Part shown: positions 17,963-26,237 of the stretch, piece after piece | Layout of the letters: each line of letters starts with the position of its first letter | How positions within the stretch are numbered: the first letter of the stretch is position 1 | Assembly (NCBI RefSeq): GCF_000272475.1 | Contig: NZ_AKFJ01000118.1 | Location: 108,447-172,446, forward strand | Reading direction: 5' to 3' | DNA: 64,000 bases | From: Novosphingobium sp. Rr 2-17 | GTDB taxonomy: Bacteria > Pseudomonadota > Alphaproteobacteria > Sphingomonadales > Sphingomonadaceae | Notes under the pieces: model-generated | Told to the model about the DNA's origin: nothing | The model's input: the letters and a program-made list of their open reading frames with translations, nothing else | Databases searched by the model: none | Made by a program: the position numbers and the translations under genes

Positions 17963-18925
17963 ATGGAGGGTTCTGCTGTTAATTGGTCGAGATCGAGCGG
18001 CGCGGTTCCGGGCAAGCTTGGCTTACGGGTCGCTCTCGCCATCGAAGAGGACCTCATGCGACAAGGCTGGCGGCATGAAAGGCTCGTCGGTTCTCAAGCA
18101 TCTATCCAGCAGCGGTTCGGCATCGGCAGATGGGCGTTCCGTGAGGCCGCTAAATTGCTCGAAATGCGTGGTTCGGCACGTCTCAAACGTGGCCCCGGGG
18201 GAGGGTTGCATGCTCTCGCGCCCGATATTGAAACGTTCGCACGCCAGGTGTCGTCCTACCTCTACTTTACCCTTGGGGGCGATGATCAATTGATCCACGC
18301 GGCGCTCAAGGCGCTGCGCGCAATTACGCGACAGGACCCTGCCGAGCGGTCTATCATCCAATTTCTGATGGAGCTGTTGCAATGCGTTCTGGCGAACGTG
18401 ACGGCTCAACACACGGTGGAAGAAAACACTCGTGACATCAAAGCTCACGCAACCGCGGCCTCAGGATCGCTTAACAAACTTAGCTATGCTCAGCAGCTCG
18501 TCAGGCGCATCATCGCTGACCTTGTGGATATCGAGGATGGAGCTTTACAAAGCATCGGCCCGGAATGGGAAATAGCAGAGCGCTACGGCTACAGCCTCGA
18601 GGTGGTGCGCCAGGCATCACGCATCCTGGAGGGTATGGAACTGGTTGAAGTGCGCGTGGGGCGCCACGGAGGCATCTTTGCCCGTCGACCGCGTCTGGTG
18701 CTCTCGCGCGCGCAGCTTATTTCTTACCTCGAGAAATCGGGCGTCGAGCAGCGGCAATTGATCGGTGCCGTGGCAAGTTTGCGACACAAGCTCCGCAACG
18801 AAGCGACATCACGGCAAAATCCGCTGCTCGCATCGTTGCTTAACGCGCTGGAAGATGCGCCGCCAAAACCTTTTCCCGAGATATCGCTCGATCTCATTCA
18901 GGAGGTTGCCGATGCGCATTGTTGA
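17963..18925 (+). CDS. Regulator with two GntR-type winged helices
   Basis: A 320-residue protein with two GntR-like winged-helix units. The first (about residues 15-85) is VALAIEEDLMRQGW...FGIGRWAFREAAKLLEMRGS ending in KRGPGGGLHALAP. The second (about 175-245) is RRIIADLVDIEDG...YGYSLEVVRQASRILEGMEL ending in RVGRHGGIFARRP. No FCD or UTRA effector domain is seen; the intervening and C-terminal parts are helical. The start has GAAAGGA five bases upstream; a GTG at 17942 and an ATG at 17957 are alternatives. The gene overlaps the amidohydrolase by 14 bases, so it probably regulates that operon. Confidence 0.75.
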   Translation: MEGSAVNWSRSSGAVPGKLGLRVALAIEEDLMRQGWRHERLVGSQASIQQRFGIGRWAFREAAKLLEMRGSARLKRGPGGGLHALAPDIETFARQVSSYLYFTLGGDDQLIHAALKALRAITRQDPAERSIIQFLMELLQCVLANVTAQHTVEENTRDIKAHATAASGSLNKLSYAQQLVRRIIADLVDIEDGALQSIGPEWEIAERYGYSLEVVRQASRILEGMELVEVRVGRHGGIFARRPRLVLSRAQLISYLEKSGVEQRQLIGAVASLRHKLRNEATSRQNPLLASLLNALEDAPPKPFPEISLDLIQEVADAHC

Positions 18926-19757
18926 TGCCCAGGTCCATCTCTGGGAAAATCCAGGGGCTCCACCTATTCATGGCCCTAGTTTTACCTATCAGCAGGCACT
19001 GACGGGAATGGACGAGGCGGGCATTGATCTCGCCATCAATTGTCCGCCGATCTGGGACCCTGCGGCCATGGCGTATTCTGTCGAAGCGCATCTCGCCCAT
19101 CCAGACCGCTTCGTTACGCACGGCTGGGTGGATCTGCTCGGGCCGGACGCCTCCGCATCCCTCGATGCTACCCTTGCCCTGCCGGGTATGGTCGGAATGC
19201 GATTTATTACAGCGTCACCCGTTGCAGCGCCTGGTGAAACCAACACCATGAACCGAATTCGTTGGCCTCAAGACAACAGTCTCGATTGGTTTTGGGAAAG
19301 GATGGCTGCTAGCGGTCGCCCTGTCGCGGTTTGCGGAGGAGCGATCCTGCCCCACGTGGACAGAGTGGCCAGGCGCCATCCCGAGCTCAAGTTGATCATC
19401 GACCATTTCGGTGCCTCGATTATGGGGCCAGGGCTGGTCCAGTTCGACGGGCTTTTCGATTTCGCACAGCTTCCCAACGTTGCGATCAAGCTGACGGGGG
19501 GGGCTGGCTACTTCGACGAGGCCTATCCCATGCCGTCGTTGTCTCGCGAAGTGCGCAAGCTGTACGATGCCTTTGGTCCGAACCGTCTATTTTGGGGTAC
19601 CGACTTCACCCGGATGAGGTTGAGCTGGCGTGAATGCTTGACGCTATACACCGAAGAGATGGACTGGCTTACCGATCGCGACCGGTCGCTGATCGCGGGC
19701 GAGGGATTGCTTCTTTGGCACGGAATGGCGATAGACCGAGGGGGAGCTATCGGTTAA
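18912..19757 (+). CDS. Amidohydrolase family protein (COG3618/lactonase-like)
   Basis: A 281-residue metal-dependent hydrolase of the amidohydrolase-2 group. It has IVDAQVHLW at the N-terminus, KLIIDHFGAS with the central His and the C-terminal FWGTDFTRM with the catalytic Asp. This pattern is that of COG3618 lactonases such as LigI or sulfomuconolactonase. A perfect AGGAGG sits eight bases before the ATG, inside the end of the upstream regulator gene, so the two are co-transcribed. A lactone or related intermediate of aromatic breakdown is a likely substrate, but not proven. Confidence 0.82.
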   Translation: MRIVDAQVHLWENPGAPPIHGPSFTYQQALTGMDEAGIDLAINCPPIWDPAAMAYSVEAHLAHPDRFVTHGWVDLLGPDASASLDATLALPGMVGMRFITASPVAAPGETNTMNRIRWPQDNSLDWFWERMAASGRPVAVCGGAILPHVDRVARRHPELKLIIDHFGASIMGPGLVQFDGLFDFAQLPNVAIKLTGGAGYFDEAYPMPSLSREVRKLYDAFGPNRLFWGTDFTRMRLSWRECLTLYTEEMDWLTDRDRSLIAGEGLLLWHGMAIDRGGAIG

Positions 19758-19765
19758 TCTTAGTG

Positions 19766-20560
19766 ATGGATGAAAGGTTCAAGCTGCTCAAGGTGTTGGT
19801 CGAAGGCAATGCCTCCGAACATAACCTCGGCCAAGACATCGCCGCAGGCGCGGGTACCGTACTGATGCGCGCTGGCGCAGCCGAAAAGGCGGCCGGCAGG
19901 GCGTCGGTGCGTATCAAGATGCCTACGCTCCATGAACGCACGGTAGAAGTTTTGCGCGAAATGATTGTCGAGGGGGAACTCGCCCCGGGAACTCGACTGC
20001 AAGAACTAGAATTGTGCGACGAGCTTGGGGTGTCGCGCACGCCCTTGCGTGAGGCGATCAAGGTTCTTGCCCACGAAGGATTGGTTCGGCTTGAGGCAAA
20101 TCGCGGTGCGACTGTCACCACGCCTGAGATGCCGGAAGTGGCCGACACCTTGGAAATGATGGGCTTACTGGAAGGTGCTGCCGCGATGCTGTGCGCCCAC
20201 CGAGCCAGCGACGCCGAATTGGCTGCCATTCTCAAGGCTCACGAAGATCTCATTTGCCATTCAGGCAATGAGGAACTTCAAGAATATTTCCGCGCCAATA
20301 TCCGCTTTCACGATCTAATTATGAAGGCGGCAGGAAACTATGTCTTATGTGATATGCACGTAAAGCTAGGGTCCCAACTCAAGCGCGTGCGCGCCTCTCG
20401 CGTAGATAAATCCTCGCTTGATGAGCGAGAGGCATTTATTGACGAACACCAGTCGATTGTGGATGCCCTTTTGCGTCGTGACGGAATGGGTGCATTTCAG
20501 GCTGCACTAATTCACATGGCGTCCATTGCGCAGGCTCGCGATTCGCAGCCAAGTAAGTAA
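19766..20560 (+). CDS. GntR family regulator with FCD domain
   Basis: A 264-residue regulator. The winged helix (about residues 50-118) includes TVEVLREMIVEGELAPGTRL, LCDELGVSRTPLREAIKVLA and EGLVRLEANRGATVTTP. The all-helical FCD ligand domain follows, with DTLEMMGLLEG, RANIRFHDLIMKAAGN and EHQSIVDALLRRD; its Asp/His residues usually bind a metal and a carboxylate. An N-terminal extension of about 48 residues is unusual, and a start near MPTLHERT is possible. It begins nine bases after the amidohydrolase stop and is probably in the same operon. Confidence 0.85.
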   Translation: MDERFKLLKVLVEGNASEHNLGQDIAAGAGTVLMRAGAAEKAAGRASVRIKMPTLHERTVEVLREMIVEGELAPGTRLQELELCDELGVSRTPLREAIKVLAHEGLVRLEANRGATVTTPEMPEVADTLEMMGLLEGAAAMLCAHRASDAELAAILKAHEDLICHSGNEELQEYFRANIRFHDLIMKAAGNYVLCDMHVKLGSQLKRVRASRVDKSSLDEREAFIDEHQSIVDALLRRDGMGAFQAALIHMASIAQARDSQPSK

Positions 20561-20744
20561 AAGTGAATGGTCGCAGGCGTTTCCTCGCTCATTTTGAGGA
20601 GTGGCAGGGTGTCAGCGGCCTGTTTACTGCCGTGGCCGAGTCCAGTAACTGGGCATTATTGACCGCGATATTGCGCCGCATGGCCAAAGCAGTTGGCCTG
20701 GTCTGAGCTCCGACGTTCCTCCGCTTAGGAGTAGAGCTTACTGC

Positions 20745-21015
20745 CCTATTGATGTCCATGTGCGGCCGTGATGACAACCGCGATTGAAGTGGCTGCCATC
20801 TCGGTCGGGGCTATGTCGCCCAAGCTCGAGTGGGCCGGTGATGGTTGTAGTGCTGCCGCCTGGCGGCAAGCACACATCGGGCTTGGGCCAGGCTCGTGAA
20901 GATGGTCTCGTTCAGGCACTCGTCGCGCAAGCGGGCGTTGAACCTCTCGGTGAACTCGTTCTGCTGCGGCTTGCCCGGCGCGATGTAGTGCCACTCGTTG
21001 TCGCAGGCAGTGTCA
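20745..21015 (-). pseudogene. IS3-family transposase (OrfB) C-terminal remnant
   Basis: The minus strand reads DNEWHYIAPGKPQQNEFTER, then FNARLRDECLNETIFTSLAQ up to HYNHHRP, all typical of the IS3 OrfB integrase core. A single-base loss then shifts the frame before SSLGDIAPTEMAA. The N-terminal half and the element ends are missing, so it is a dead fragment. Confidence 0.75.
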
Positions 21016-21472
21016 GGAATTCCGTGTGCGGGCGGGCGGATTGAACCTTACGCCGCCATGGCCTTGATAAACCATTCTTCGAAGATGACGGCGAACTGAA
21101 GGATCGTGTTTGTATGGCGCGCTTGGGTTGCGGCATTGCCGGTCTGATGGATGAGAACTCGCCAACGACGGGATCGTCGATGCTGACCAGGCGGAGGCGG
21201 TGATGCCCGAATTGCTAACGTTCTTGTAGCTGATGTGGTGGATGTCGCCACCCAAGTCGCCGAACACCGTAGCCGTGGTGCGGTTACCTGTCTGCCGCTG
21301 GCTGTGGTGCAGTTCCAGAAAGCTTAAGGGCGCGGGCGTCACCATCGGCGCGAACCTCCGCTCTCCTTCCGTCTTAAGCGAGGACCACCGTGCAGACACA
21401 TTGATTAACCTGGTACACGCTCGGATAAGTGCGTAATGGTGCGCACATTTTATTTTAAGTTGAATCGGCAGC
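21016..21472. other. Intergenic, no intact gene
   Basis: About 450 bases between the IS3 remnant and the PAS/GGDEF-like regulator. Frames on both strands are short and unlike known proteins. The 20561-20744 stretch on the other side of the remnant is likewise empty. The promoter of the downstream regulator is expected here. Confidence 0.4.
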
Positions 21473-22642
21473 ATGCATTTGGATTCTCTCAGAACCGATG
21501 GTGAGGGCTTCGCTGCGCTTTATGGCGATGCATCAGCTTTGGTAGGGATGGGTGCGTGGGCTTGTGACCTGCGGACCGAGAGGTTGTCGTGGACCCCCGC
21601 CGTGTTCGATATGTTCGGATTGCCTCGTCACAAACACCCCGAACGATACGACACTATCGGCATGTATGCCGAACCTTCCCGCGCCATGCTTGAACGCTTG
21701 CGTTCGGCGGCAATCGCCAAATCCGGCACGTTTTCCTTGGAAGCGCAGATATTTCGCCCGGATGGTGAAGAGCGATGGATCCGCGTGAAGGCTGCAACCA
21801 AGGTCCAAAATGGACATGCCGTTACGCTCTACGGCATGAAAGAGGATATTACAGTTGAGCGAAAGCGCTGGGAACAACTGCGCCGTGCGACCGAATTTGA
21901 TGCGCTGACGGGCCTCGCGAAGCGCGCACAATTTCAGGCGCGGTTTCTGGATGGCATTCCCGGCTCCGAAGCTTTAGCGTCACTGAGCGCGTTGGCGCTG
22001 TTTGATCTGGGCAATTTGAGAGAGATCAATCGCCTTTGGGGCCTTGCTGCGGGTGACGCCTGTCTGGTTGCGTTTGCTCGGCGCTTGTTGGCTGCTTACC
22101 CGGATGCGGCGCTTGCAGCCCGCCTGAGTGGTGGCGAATTTGCCATACTTTTGAATGGTGACGCATCGGCAAAAGCGCGGGGCACACACAATCTGCTATC
22201 CAGTTTGGTTGACCCCGTCCTTTGGAGGGGATCAGCAATTCCTATCCATGCTTCGGTAGGAATGGCATTTCTGCGGCAGCGCCGGAATTTTGAAGCTGAA
22301 GCTCTGTACACGCAGGCCGCTGCGGCACTTGAGGCGGCCAAGAAAAAACAAGGACATGGAATGCGCGTGGCCGCTGTGGATTTCCCAGAGAGTGCGCGCC
22401 TTTCCAGCGACATCTCTGCTTCGATGCAAATCCGCACGAACTTCGATAATTTCCAACTTTCCCCCCGCGAAACGGAGGTGCTCCGCCACATCGCCCGGGG
22501 AGGTAGCACCGACGAGATCGCCCAGGCGATGGGCGTTTCCCGACATACGGTCCGAAATTTCATCAGGCGAATGTACCAGAAGATGCAAGTCGGCGGTCGC
22601 GTGGAAGCGACACGCTTGGCGGCCCAGCACGGAATGCTGTAA
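21473..22642 (+). CDS. PAS - degenerate GGDEF - LuxR-type HTH regulator
   Basis: A 389-residue protein with three parts. A PAS fold (about 20-130: VGMGAWACDLRTERLSW up to LYGMKEDITVERKR) is followed by a diguanylate-cyclase-like domain (about 138-300: FDALTGLAKRAQFQARF, LFDLGNLREINRLWG). A LuxR-type HTH (about 325-389: LSPRETEVLRHIARGG, VSRHTVRNFIRRMYQKM) ends it. The active-site loop reads RLSGGEFAIL instead of RLGGDEFAIL, so the first Gly and the metal-binding Asp are lost and cyclase activity is doubtful. It may bind a nucleotide or only dimerise. Predicted to be a soluble sensor acting on DNA. Confidence 0.82.
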   Translation: MHLDSLRTDGEGFAALYGDASALVGMGAWACDLRTERLSWTPAVFDMFGLPRHKHPERYDTIGMYAEPSRAMLERLRSAAIAKSGTFSLEAQIFRPDGEERWIRVKAATKVQNGHAVTLYGMKEDITVERKRWEQLRRATEFDALTGLAKRAQFQARFLDGIPGSEALASLSALALFDLGNLREINRLWGLAAGDACLVAFARRLLAAYPDAALAARLSGGEFAILLNGDASAKARGTHNLLSSLVDPVLWRGSAIPIHASVGMAFLRQRRNFEAEALYTQAAAALEAAKKKQGHGMRVAAVDFPESARLSSDISASMQIRTNFDNFQLSPRETEVLRHIARGGSTDEIAQAMGVSRHTVRNFIRRMYQKMQVGGRVEATRLAAQHGML

Positions 22643-22757
22643 GGCGAGCATCTGTTACCGCATGGCCGAGCCACTGGCTCTTGCGGCCATAAAATTCGCC
22701 GACGTGGCCCTGTAGGGCCACATACAAGATCTCTGTACCTTGGCATAACTACACACC

Positions 22758-22961
22758 GTGTCGTTAAGGCGGGGATCTAAGTTTTTGAAATCACTAGTGT
22801 TGTGCCTTTTTAATCGCCACGCTCCGATCCGATCGAAAGTGGCATGGGACGGCTTCAACTTTGTCGGCAAGTGCAAGCGTTGCAGGCGACGCATCCGCAG
22901 AAAGGCCACGCGAGAATGGCGGCGCGATTGGCTCGATGAAAGGCCAGGCAAGTCTATTTAG
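22758..22961 (+). CDS. Small basic protein with a CxxC pair, unknown
   Basis: A 67-residue, very basic protein read from a GTG start. WDGFNFVGKCKRCRRRIRRK resembles a half zinc ribbon seen in small sphingomonad proteins. No good ribosome site precedes the GTG. The base composition is lower in GC than the neighbours. Function unknown; it could be spurious. Confidence 0.42.
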   Translation: MSLRRGSKFLKSLVLCLFNRHAPIRSKVAWDGFNFVGKCKRCRRRIRRKATREWRRDWLDERPGKSI

Positions 22962-23085
22962 GTACCGGACAAGGAGTGTCACGAGCCGGCTCAGGCTATG
23001 GACATGAGAATGTGCGGGCGGAAGCCCGCCATCGGCCTCGTCGGCGCTGATTAGCCAGGCTCTCGCGGTAGGCGGATTCGGTCGT

Positions 23086-23619
23086 TTAACGAAGAAGGCG
23101 ATGCACCTGCGCTATCACGAGATCTAGGTCGACTGGAGTCCGCGTATCGACCTCGATTACCGGACCGATTCCGACAGGGCGGTCATACTCGGCAAGCATT
23201 TCAGGCGGCAGATCTTTCAACGGATGGGCAGCATGATGGCCGCTTGTAGCGGCCCGTTTACGAAATCGCTTTGCCGTTTCGGAAGTGCCGCAGTCACAAT
23301 GAAGCTCTATGATCGATGCCTGAAGACTAGTCAGTTTGGCCCGCTCGTAGTGGCTGTGGGGCCGGAAATTGGCTTCTAAAACCGCATGCGGCGCACGGTG
23401 TGCTAACGACCAGATGAGTTCCATCGACGCACCGCCGATTTGGCGAGAGGCCGCAAGATCGCCACCCCCATCGCCTAACACGTCCGTCAGGGTTTCTTTG
23501 ATAAAGTCCTTCGAGAAAAGCGGGTAGCCGAGCCGTTCGGCCAACGGCACAGCGAGGGTTGTCTTGCCCGATCCCGACGCACCGGAGACAATCACGATTT
23601 TGCGCTGAGCGGCCGACAT
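23086..23619 (-). CDS. P-loop kinase-like ATPase
   Basis: A 177-residue nucleotide-binding protein. It has a Walker A motif GASGSGKTT near the N-terminus, a likely substrate/lid segment FSKDFIKETLTDVLGDG and a Walker B-like strand ending AVLEANF. Arginine-rich helices near RFRKRAA could form a lid. The layout fits the zeta-toxin/chloramphenicol phosphotransferase/AAA_33 group of small kinases, which phosphorylate small molecules or nucleotide sugars. No antitoxin partner is adjacent, so a toxin role is not supported. The ATG at 23619 begins four residues before the first strand. Confidence 0.7.
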   Translation of the reverse strand: MSAAQRKIVIVSGASGSGKTTLAVPLAERLGYPLFSKDFIKETLTDVLGDGGGDLAASRQIGGASMELIWSLAHRAPHAVLEANFRPHSHYERAKLTSLQASIIELHCDCGTSETAKRFRKRAATSGHHAAHPLKDLPPEMLAEYDRPVGIGPVIEVDTRTPVDLDLVIAQVHRLLR

Positions 23620-23686
23620 GGGGCTGCATATCAAATACAAGGAATGGCCGCCATTGGCGGCGTAAACGGAAAACTGATCCGTTAGA

Positions 23687-23789
23687 GCGTTTTCGAAGCA
23701 GGTGGAATCACCTGCTGACTCGGAAAAACGCGGCGAAACAAGAGTCTAGAGCAACCGAGCCGATGCAATCGGATCGGAACTTGCTCTAG
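23687..23789. repeat. Tandem hairpin-forming intergenic element
   Basis: The first hairpin is AGCAGGTG-gaat-CACCTGCT (23697-23716) inside imperfect outer arms GCGTTTTC/GAAAAACGC. The second is CTAGAGCAA/TTGCTCTAG (23746-23789) enclosing CCGAT/ATCGG. Similar two-hairpin elements are common between genes in rhizobia and sphingomonads. It lies just downstream of rlmE and can also serve as its terminator. Confidence 0.55.
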
Positions 23790-23803
23790 CCTGGCAATAC
23801 TCT

Positions 23804-24490
23804 CTAATCTTCCCCTGATTGCGGCGTCGCGCGGCCCTTGAAGCCCTTGGCGATCACATACCATTCGGACGAATCCTTGCGGCTCGCCGGGGGCTTGGCG
23901 TGCTTGACGCTGGTGAAGTGCTTTTTGAGCAAGCCGAGCAGCGCGGTGTCGGTGCCGCCCGCCAGCACCTTCGCGACGAACGTACCGCCCGGTGCCAGCG
24001 CCGCAATGGCGAAGTCCGCTGCCGTCTCGACCAGGCCCATGGTCCGCAAGTGGTCGGTCTGCTTGTGGCCCACGGTGTTGGCCGCCATGTCCGACAGCAC
24101 CAGGTCGGGCGCACCTTCCAGTGCGCCTTCCAGCGCAGCAGGAGCGGCATCGGCCATGAAGTCCATCTCGAAGATGGTGACGCCCTCGATCGGGTCGGTA
24201 GGCAGCAGGTCGATGCCGACGACTTTGGCTTTGGGGCATTGCAGGCGCAGCACCTGGCTCCACCCGCCCGGCGCGATGCCGAGATCGACGGCGCGGGTCA
24301 CGCCCTTGAACAAGTCGAACTTCTCGTCCAGCTCGATCAGCTTGTAGGCGGCGCGGCTGCGATAGCCGTCCGCCTTGGCTTTCTTTACATACGGGTCGTT
24401 GAGTTGCCGCTGGAGCCAACGTGCCGAGCTGGTCGTGCGCTTCTTGTTACTGCGCAGGCGCTCATTAGGGTCGCTTCCTGAGCGGCTCAT
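23804..24490 (-). CDS. rlmE: 23S rRNA (uridine-2'-O)-methyltransferase RlmE
   Basis: A 228-residue FtsJ-family enzyme that methylates the 2'-OH of U2552 in 23S rRNA during large-subunit assembly. The SAM site DLGIAPGGWSQ follows SRAAYKLIE. The K-D-K-E catalytic tetrad is visible as Lys in AYKLIE, Asp in VLSDMAAN, Lys in FVAKVLAG and Glu in SSEWYV. The start MSRSGSDP overlaps the end of ppx by four bases (ATGA), indicating co-translation. A long in-frame extension upstream runs through the ppx gene and was rejected. Confidence 0.93.
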   Translation of the reverse strand: MSRSGSDPNERLRSNKKRTTSSARWLQRQLNDPYVKKAKADGYRSRAAYKLIELDEKFDLFKGVTRAVDLGIAPGGWSQVLRLQCPKAKVVGIDLLPTDPIEGVTIFEMDFMADAAPAALEGALEGAPDLVLSDMAANTVGHKQTDHLRTMGLVETAADFAIAALAPGGTFVAKVLAGGTDTALLGLLKKHFTSVKHAKPPASRKDSSEWYVIAKGFKGRATPQSGED

Positions 24491-25860
24491 GACAGATTCT
24501 CCGATGAAGGGACGGTGATGTGAGAGCCAGCGGCGTGAGGGACCGACGCCAAACTGGTCACGCTGCCTGATGCCTTGGAAGCTGAAACCGTCTGGCCTTG
24601 CCCCGAGATCAGGCTGCGCAGGATGCCTTCGCGGATGCCGCGATCGGCAACACCTAGGCGGTCTGCCGGCCACAAGTCGAGGATGGCCTCCAGGATCGCG
24701 CAGCCCGCCACCACGAGATCGGCGCGGTCTCGACCGATACAGGCCACTTCGCGGCGTTCCTCGATGCTCATCGAGGACAGCCGGCTGCTGATGTCGCGCA
24801 TCGACTGGGCCGGGACGATCAGCCCATCCACGGCGCGACGATCGTACTGGTCGAGTTCGAGATGCAGGCTGGCCAGCGTCGTTACGGTGCCGCTGGTGCC
24901 CAGCAACCGCAACGGCCCTTCGCGCCCGGCGCTGTTGCGCGCACCCGAGACGCGCTTGGAAAACGCTGCAAAGCTTTCGGCAACCAGGCGGTGCATGTGC
25001 CGGTAGCGTTCCAGCCGCTCTTCGCGCGTTGTGCCTTCGGGGCCGCAACTTTCGGTCAGCGAGACGACCCCCCAAGGCACGCTCTGCCAGTCGAGGATGC
25101 GGGGCACGGTGCCCGTGCTTTCGATCAGGACCAGTTCGGTGGAGCCGCCGCCGATGTCGAAGATCATTGCCGGGCCAAAGCCCTGCTCCAGCAGGACATG
25201 ACAGCCCAGCACCGCCAGGCGCGCTTCCTCGCGCGCGCTGATGATGTCGAGCGCGATCCCGGTCTCTCGCCGCACCCGCTCGATGAACTCGGTGCCGTTC
25301 TCGGCCCGGCGGCAAGCCTCGGTCGCCACCGAGCGCGCCAGGAAGACGTTGCGGCGCACCAGCTTGTCGGCACAGATCCGCAAGGCGGCCAGCGTGCGTT
25401 CCATCGCCGCGTCCGACAGGCGGCCCGATTGTGCCAGCCCCTCACCCAATCGCACGACCCGGCTGAACGCGTCGATCACCGTGAAATTCTCGCCGGAAGG
25501 CCGCGCAATCAGCAGCCGGCAATTGTTGGTGCCAAGGTCGATCGCGGCGTAGGACTGTCGCGGAAGCGGCGACGATCGCGGTCCGAACGGCGGAGCAATG
25601 GCAGGCTGCTCCACGACGGCAGCAGCCGGCAAAGCGCCCTGACCCGGAAGCTTCCCGGCGGAAGGCCTCTGGGGCCGACCTGGCTGCTCTACGCGCGGCG
25701 CTGAGGCTGCCTCAGCCCGGCGCCCGCCCTCACCGGCGCGCGTCGTTGCCTTGGCCGTGCCGTCGGGAGCAGGGCGTTGCTGCTTGCCCTTGCGTCCCCG
25801 GCGCCTTGCACGGCGCCCCGGCACCTCGACCTTCGCTGCCGGCGGATCATTCTCCGCCAT
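24487..25860 (-). CDS. ppx: Ppx/GppA family phosphatase
   Basis: A 457-residue exopolyphosphatase/pppGpp phosphohydrolase family protein of the ASKHA fold. After a basic, Ala/Pro-rich disordered tail of about 105 residues, the domain starts YAAIDLGTNNCRLLIARP (phosphate 1 loop) and continues with IFDIGGGSTELVLIE (phosphate 2) and LLGTSGTVTTLASL. The C-terminal HD-type extension of long Ppx is missing, as in short alphaproteobacterial members. The pairing with rlmE is common in sphingomonads. An in-frame GTG at 25869 is an alternative start. Confidence 0.88.
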   Translation of the reverse strand: MAENDPPAAKVEVPGRRARRRGRKGKQQRPAPDGTAKATTRAGEGGRRAEAASAPRVEQPGRPQRPSAGKLPGQGALPAAAVVEQPAIAPPFGPRSSPLPRQSYAAIDLGTNNCRLLIARPSGENFTVIDAFSRVVRLGEGLAQSGRLSDAAMERTLAALRICADKLVRRNVFLARSVATEACRRAENGTEFIERVRRETGIALDIISAREEARLAVLGCHVLLEQGFGPAMIFDIGGGSTELVLIESTGTVPRILDWQSVPWGVVSLTESCGPEGTTREERLERYRHMHRLVAESFAAFSKRVSGARNSAGREGPLRLLGTSGTVTTLASLHLELDQYDRRAVDGLIVPAQSMRDISSRLSSMSIEERREVACIGRDRADLVVAGCAILEAILDLWPADRLGVADRGIREGILRSLISGQGQTVSASKASGSVTSLASVPHAAGSHITVPSSENLS

Positions 25861-25973
25861 GATACTCACACATCTTTCATGTCATCCCGCCCCATCGGAC
25901 AGGCACCTGACACGACCGTACTCCGCCATGGTCCTCCCGGCAAGACCGCCGGCCGACAGCCCTTCCAAGCCGC

Positions 25974-26002
25974 TTGACCCGAATCGCAACCGCCTCTAGA
26001 GG
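25974..26002 (+). promoter_or_regulatory. Candidate sigma70 promoter of tRNA-Gln
   Basis: TTGACC at 25974-25979 is followed after 17 bases by TAGAGG at 25997-26002, a weak -10. This would start transcription about six bases before the tRNA. Only the position and spacing support it. Confidence 0.4.
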
Positions 26003-26014
26003 GGCGCCCTCCGA

Positions 26015-26088
26015 TGCCCCGTCGTCTAATGGTAAGACTACGGATTCTGATTCCGTCTATCGAGGTTCGAATCCTCGCGGGGCATCCA
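26015..26088 (+). tRNA. tRNA-Gln (CTG anticodon)
   Basis: Acceptor arms TGCCCCG and CGGGGCA pair perfectly. The D arm GTCTAATGGTAAGAC, the anticodon stem ACGGA/TCCGT around loop TTCTGAT and the T arm GAGGTTCGAATCCTC are all present. The anticodon is CTG at 26047-26049. CCA is encoded (26086-26088) after the discriminator T. The integrase gene starts 150 bases downstream, so the 3' half is the likely phage attachment site. Confidence 0.95.
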
Positions 26089-26106
26089 ATTTCCCATCTC
26101 AGCCAG

Positions 26107-26193
26107 TGTCAGCCAAGCGCTACGCCCTTGCGTAAGTGCCGGTTTTCCTGCCATCTTTGTCCCATGCAGTTGCAGCCCATGTCAGCCAAGCGC
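26107..26193. repeat. 14-bp direct repeats, possible integrase arm sites
   Basis: TGTCAGCCAAGCGC occurs at 26107-26120 and again at 26180-26193, between the tRNA attachment region and the integrase start. Identical direct repeats beside the core site are the usual form of arm-type sites for tyrosine recombinases with an N-terminal arm-binding domain. Confidence 0.5.
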
Positions 26194-26237
26194 AAGGCCC
26201 GTGGGGGTATCGATTGGGGTAGCGGGGGTACGGCCAC

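Noticed and set aside
23086..23619. Zeta-type toxin of a toxin-antitoxin pair
   Set aside because: The P-loop and size fit a small kinase, but no antitoxin gene is adjacent, so it is called only a kinase-like ATPase.
23804..25315. A 503-codon minus-strand frame that includes RlmE
   Set aside because: The first two thirds run through the ppx gene in another frame and have Arg/Pro/Gly-rich composition typical of a shadow; RlmE starts at 24490.
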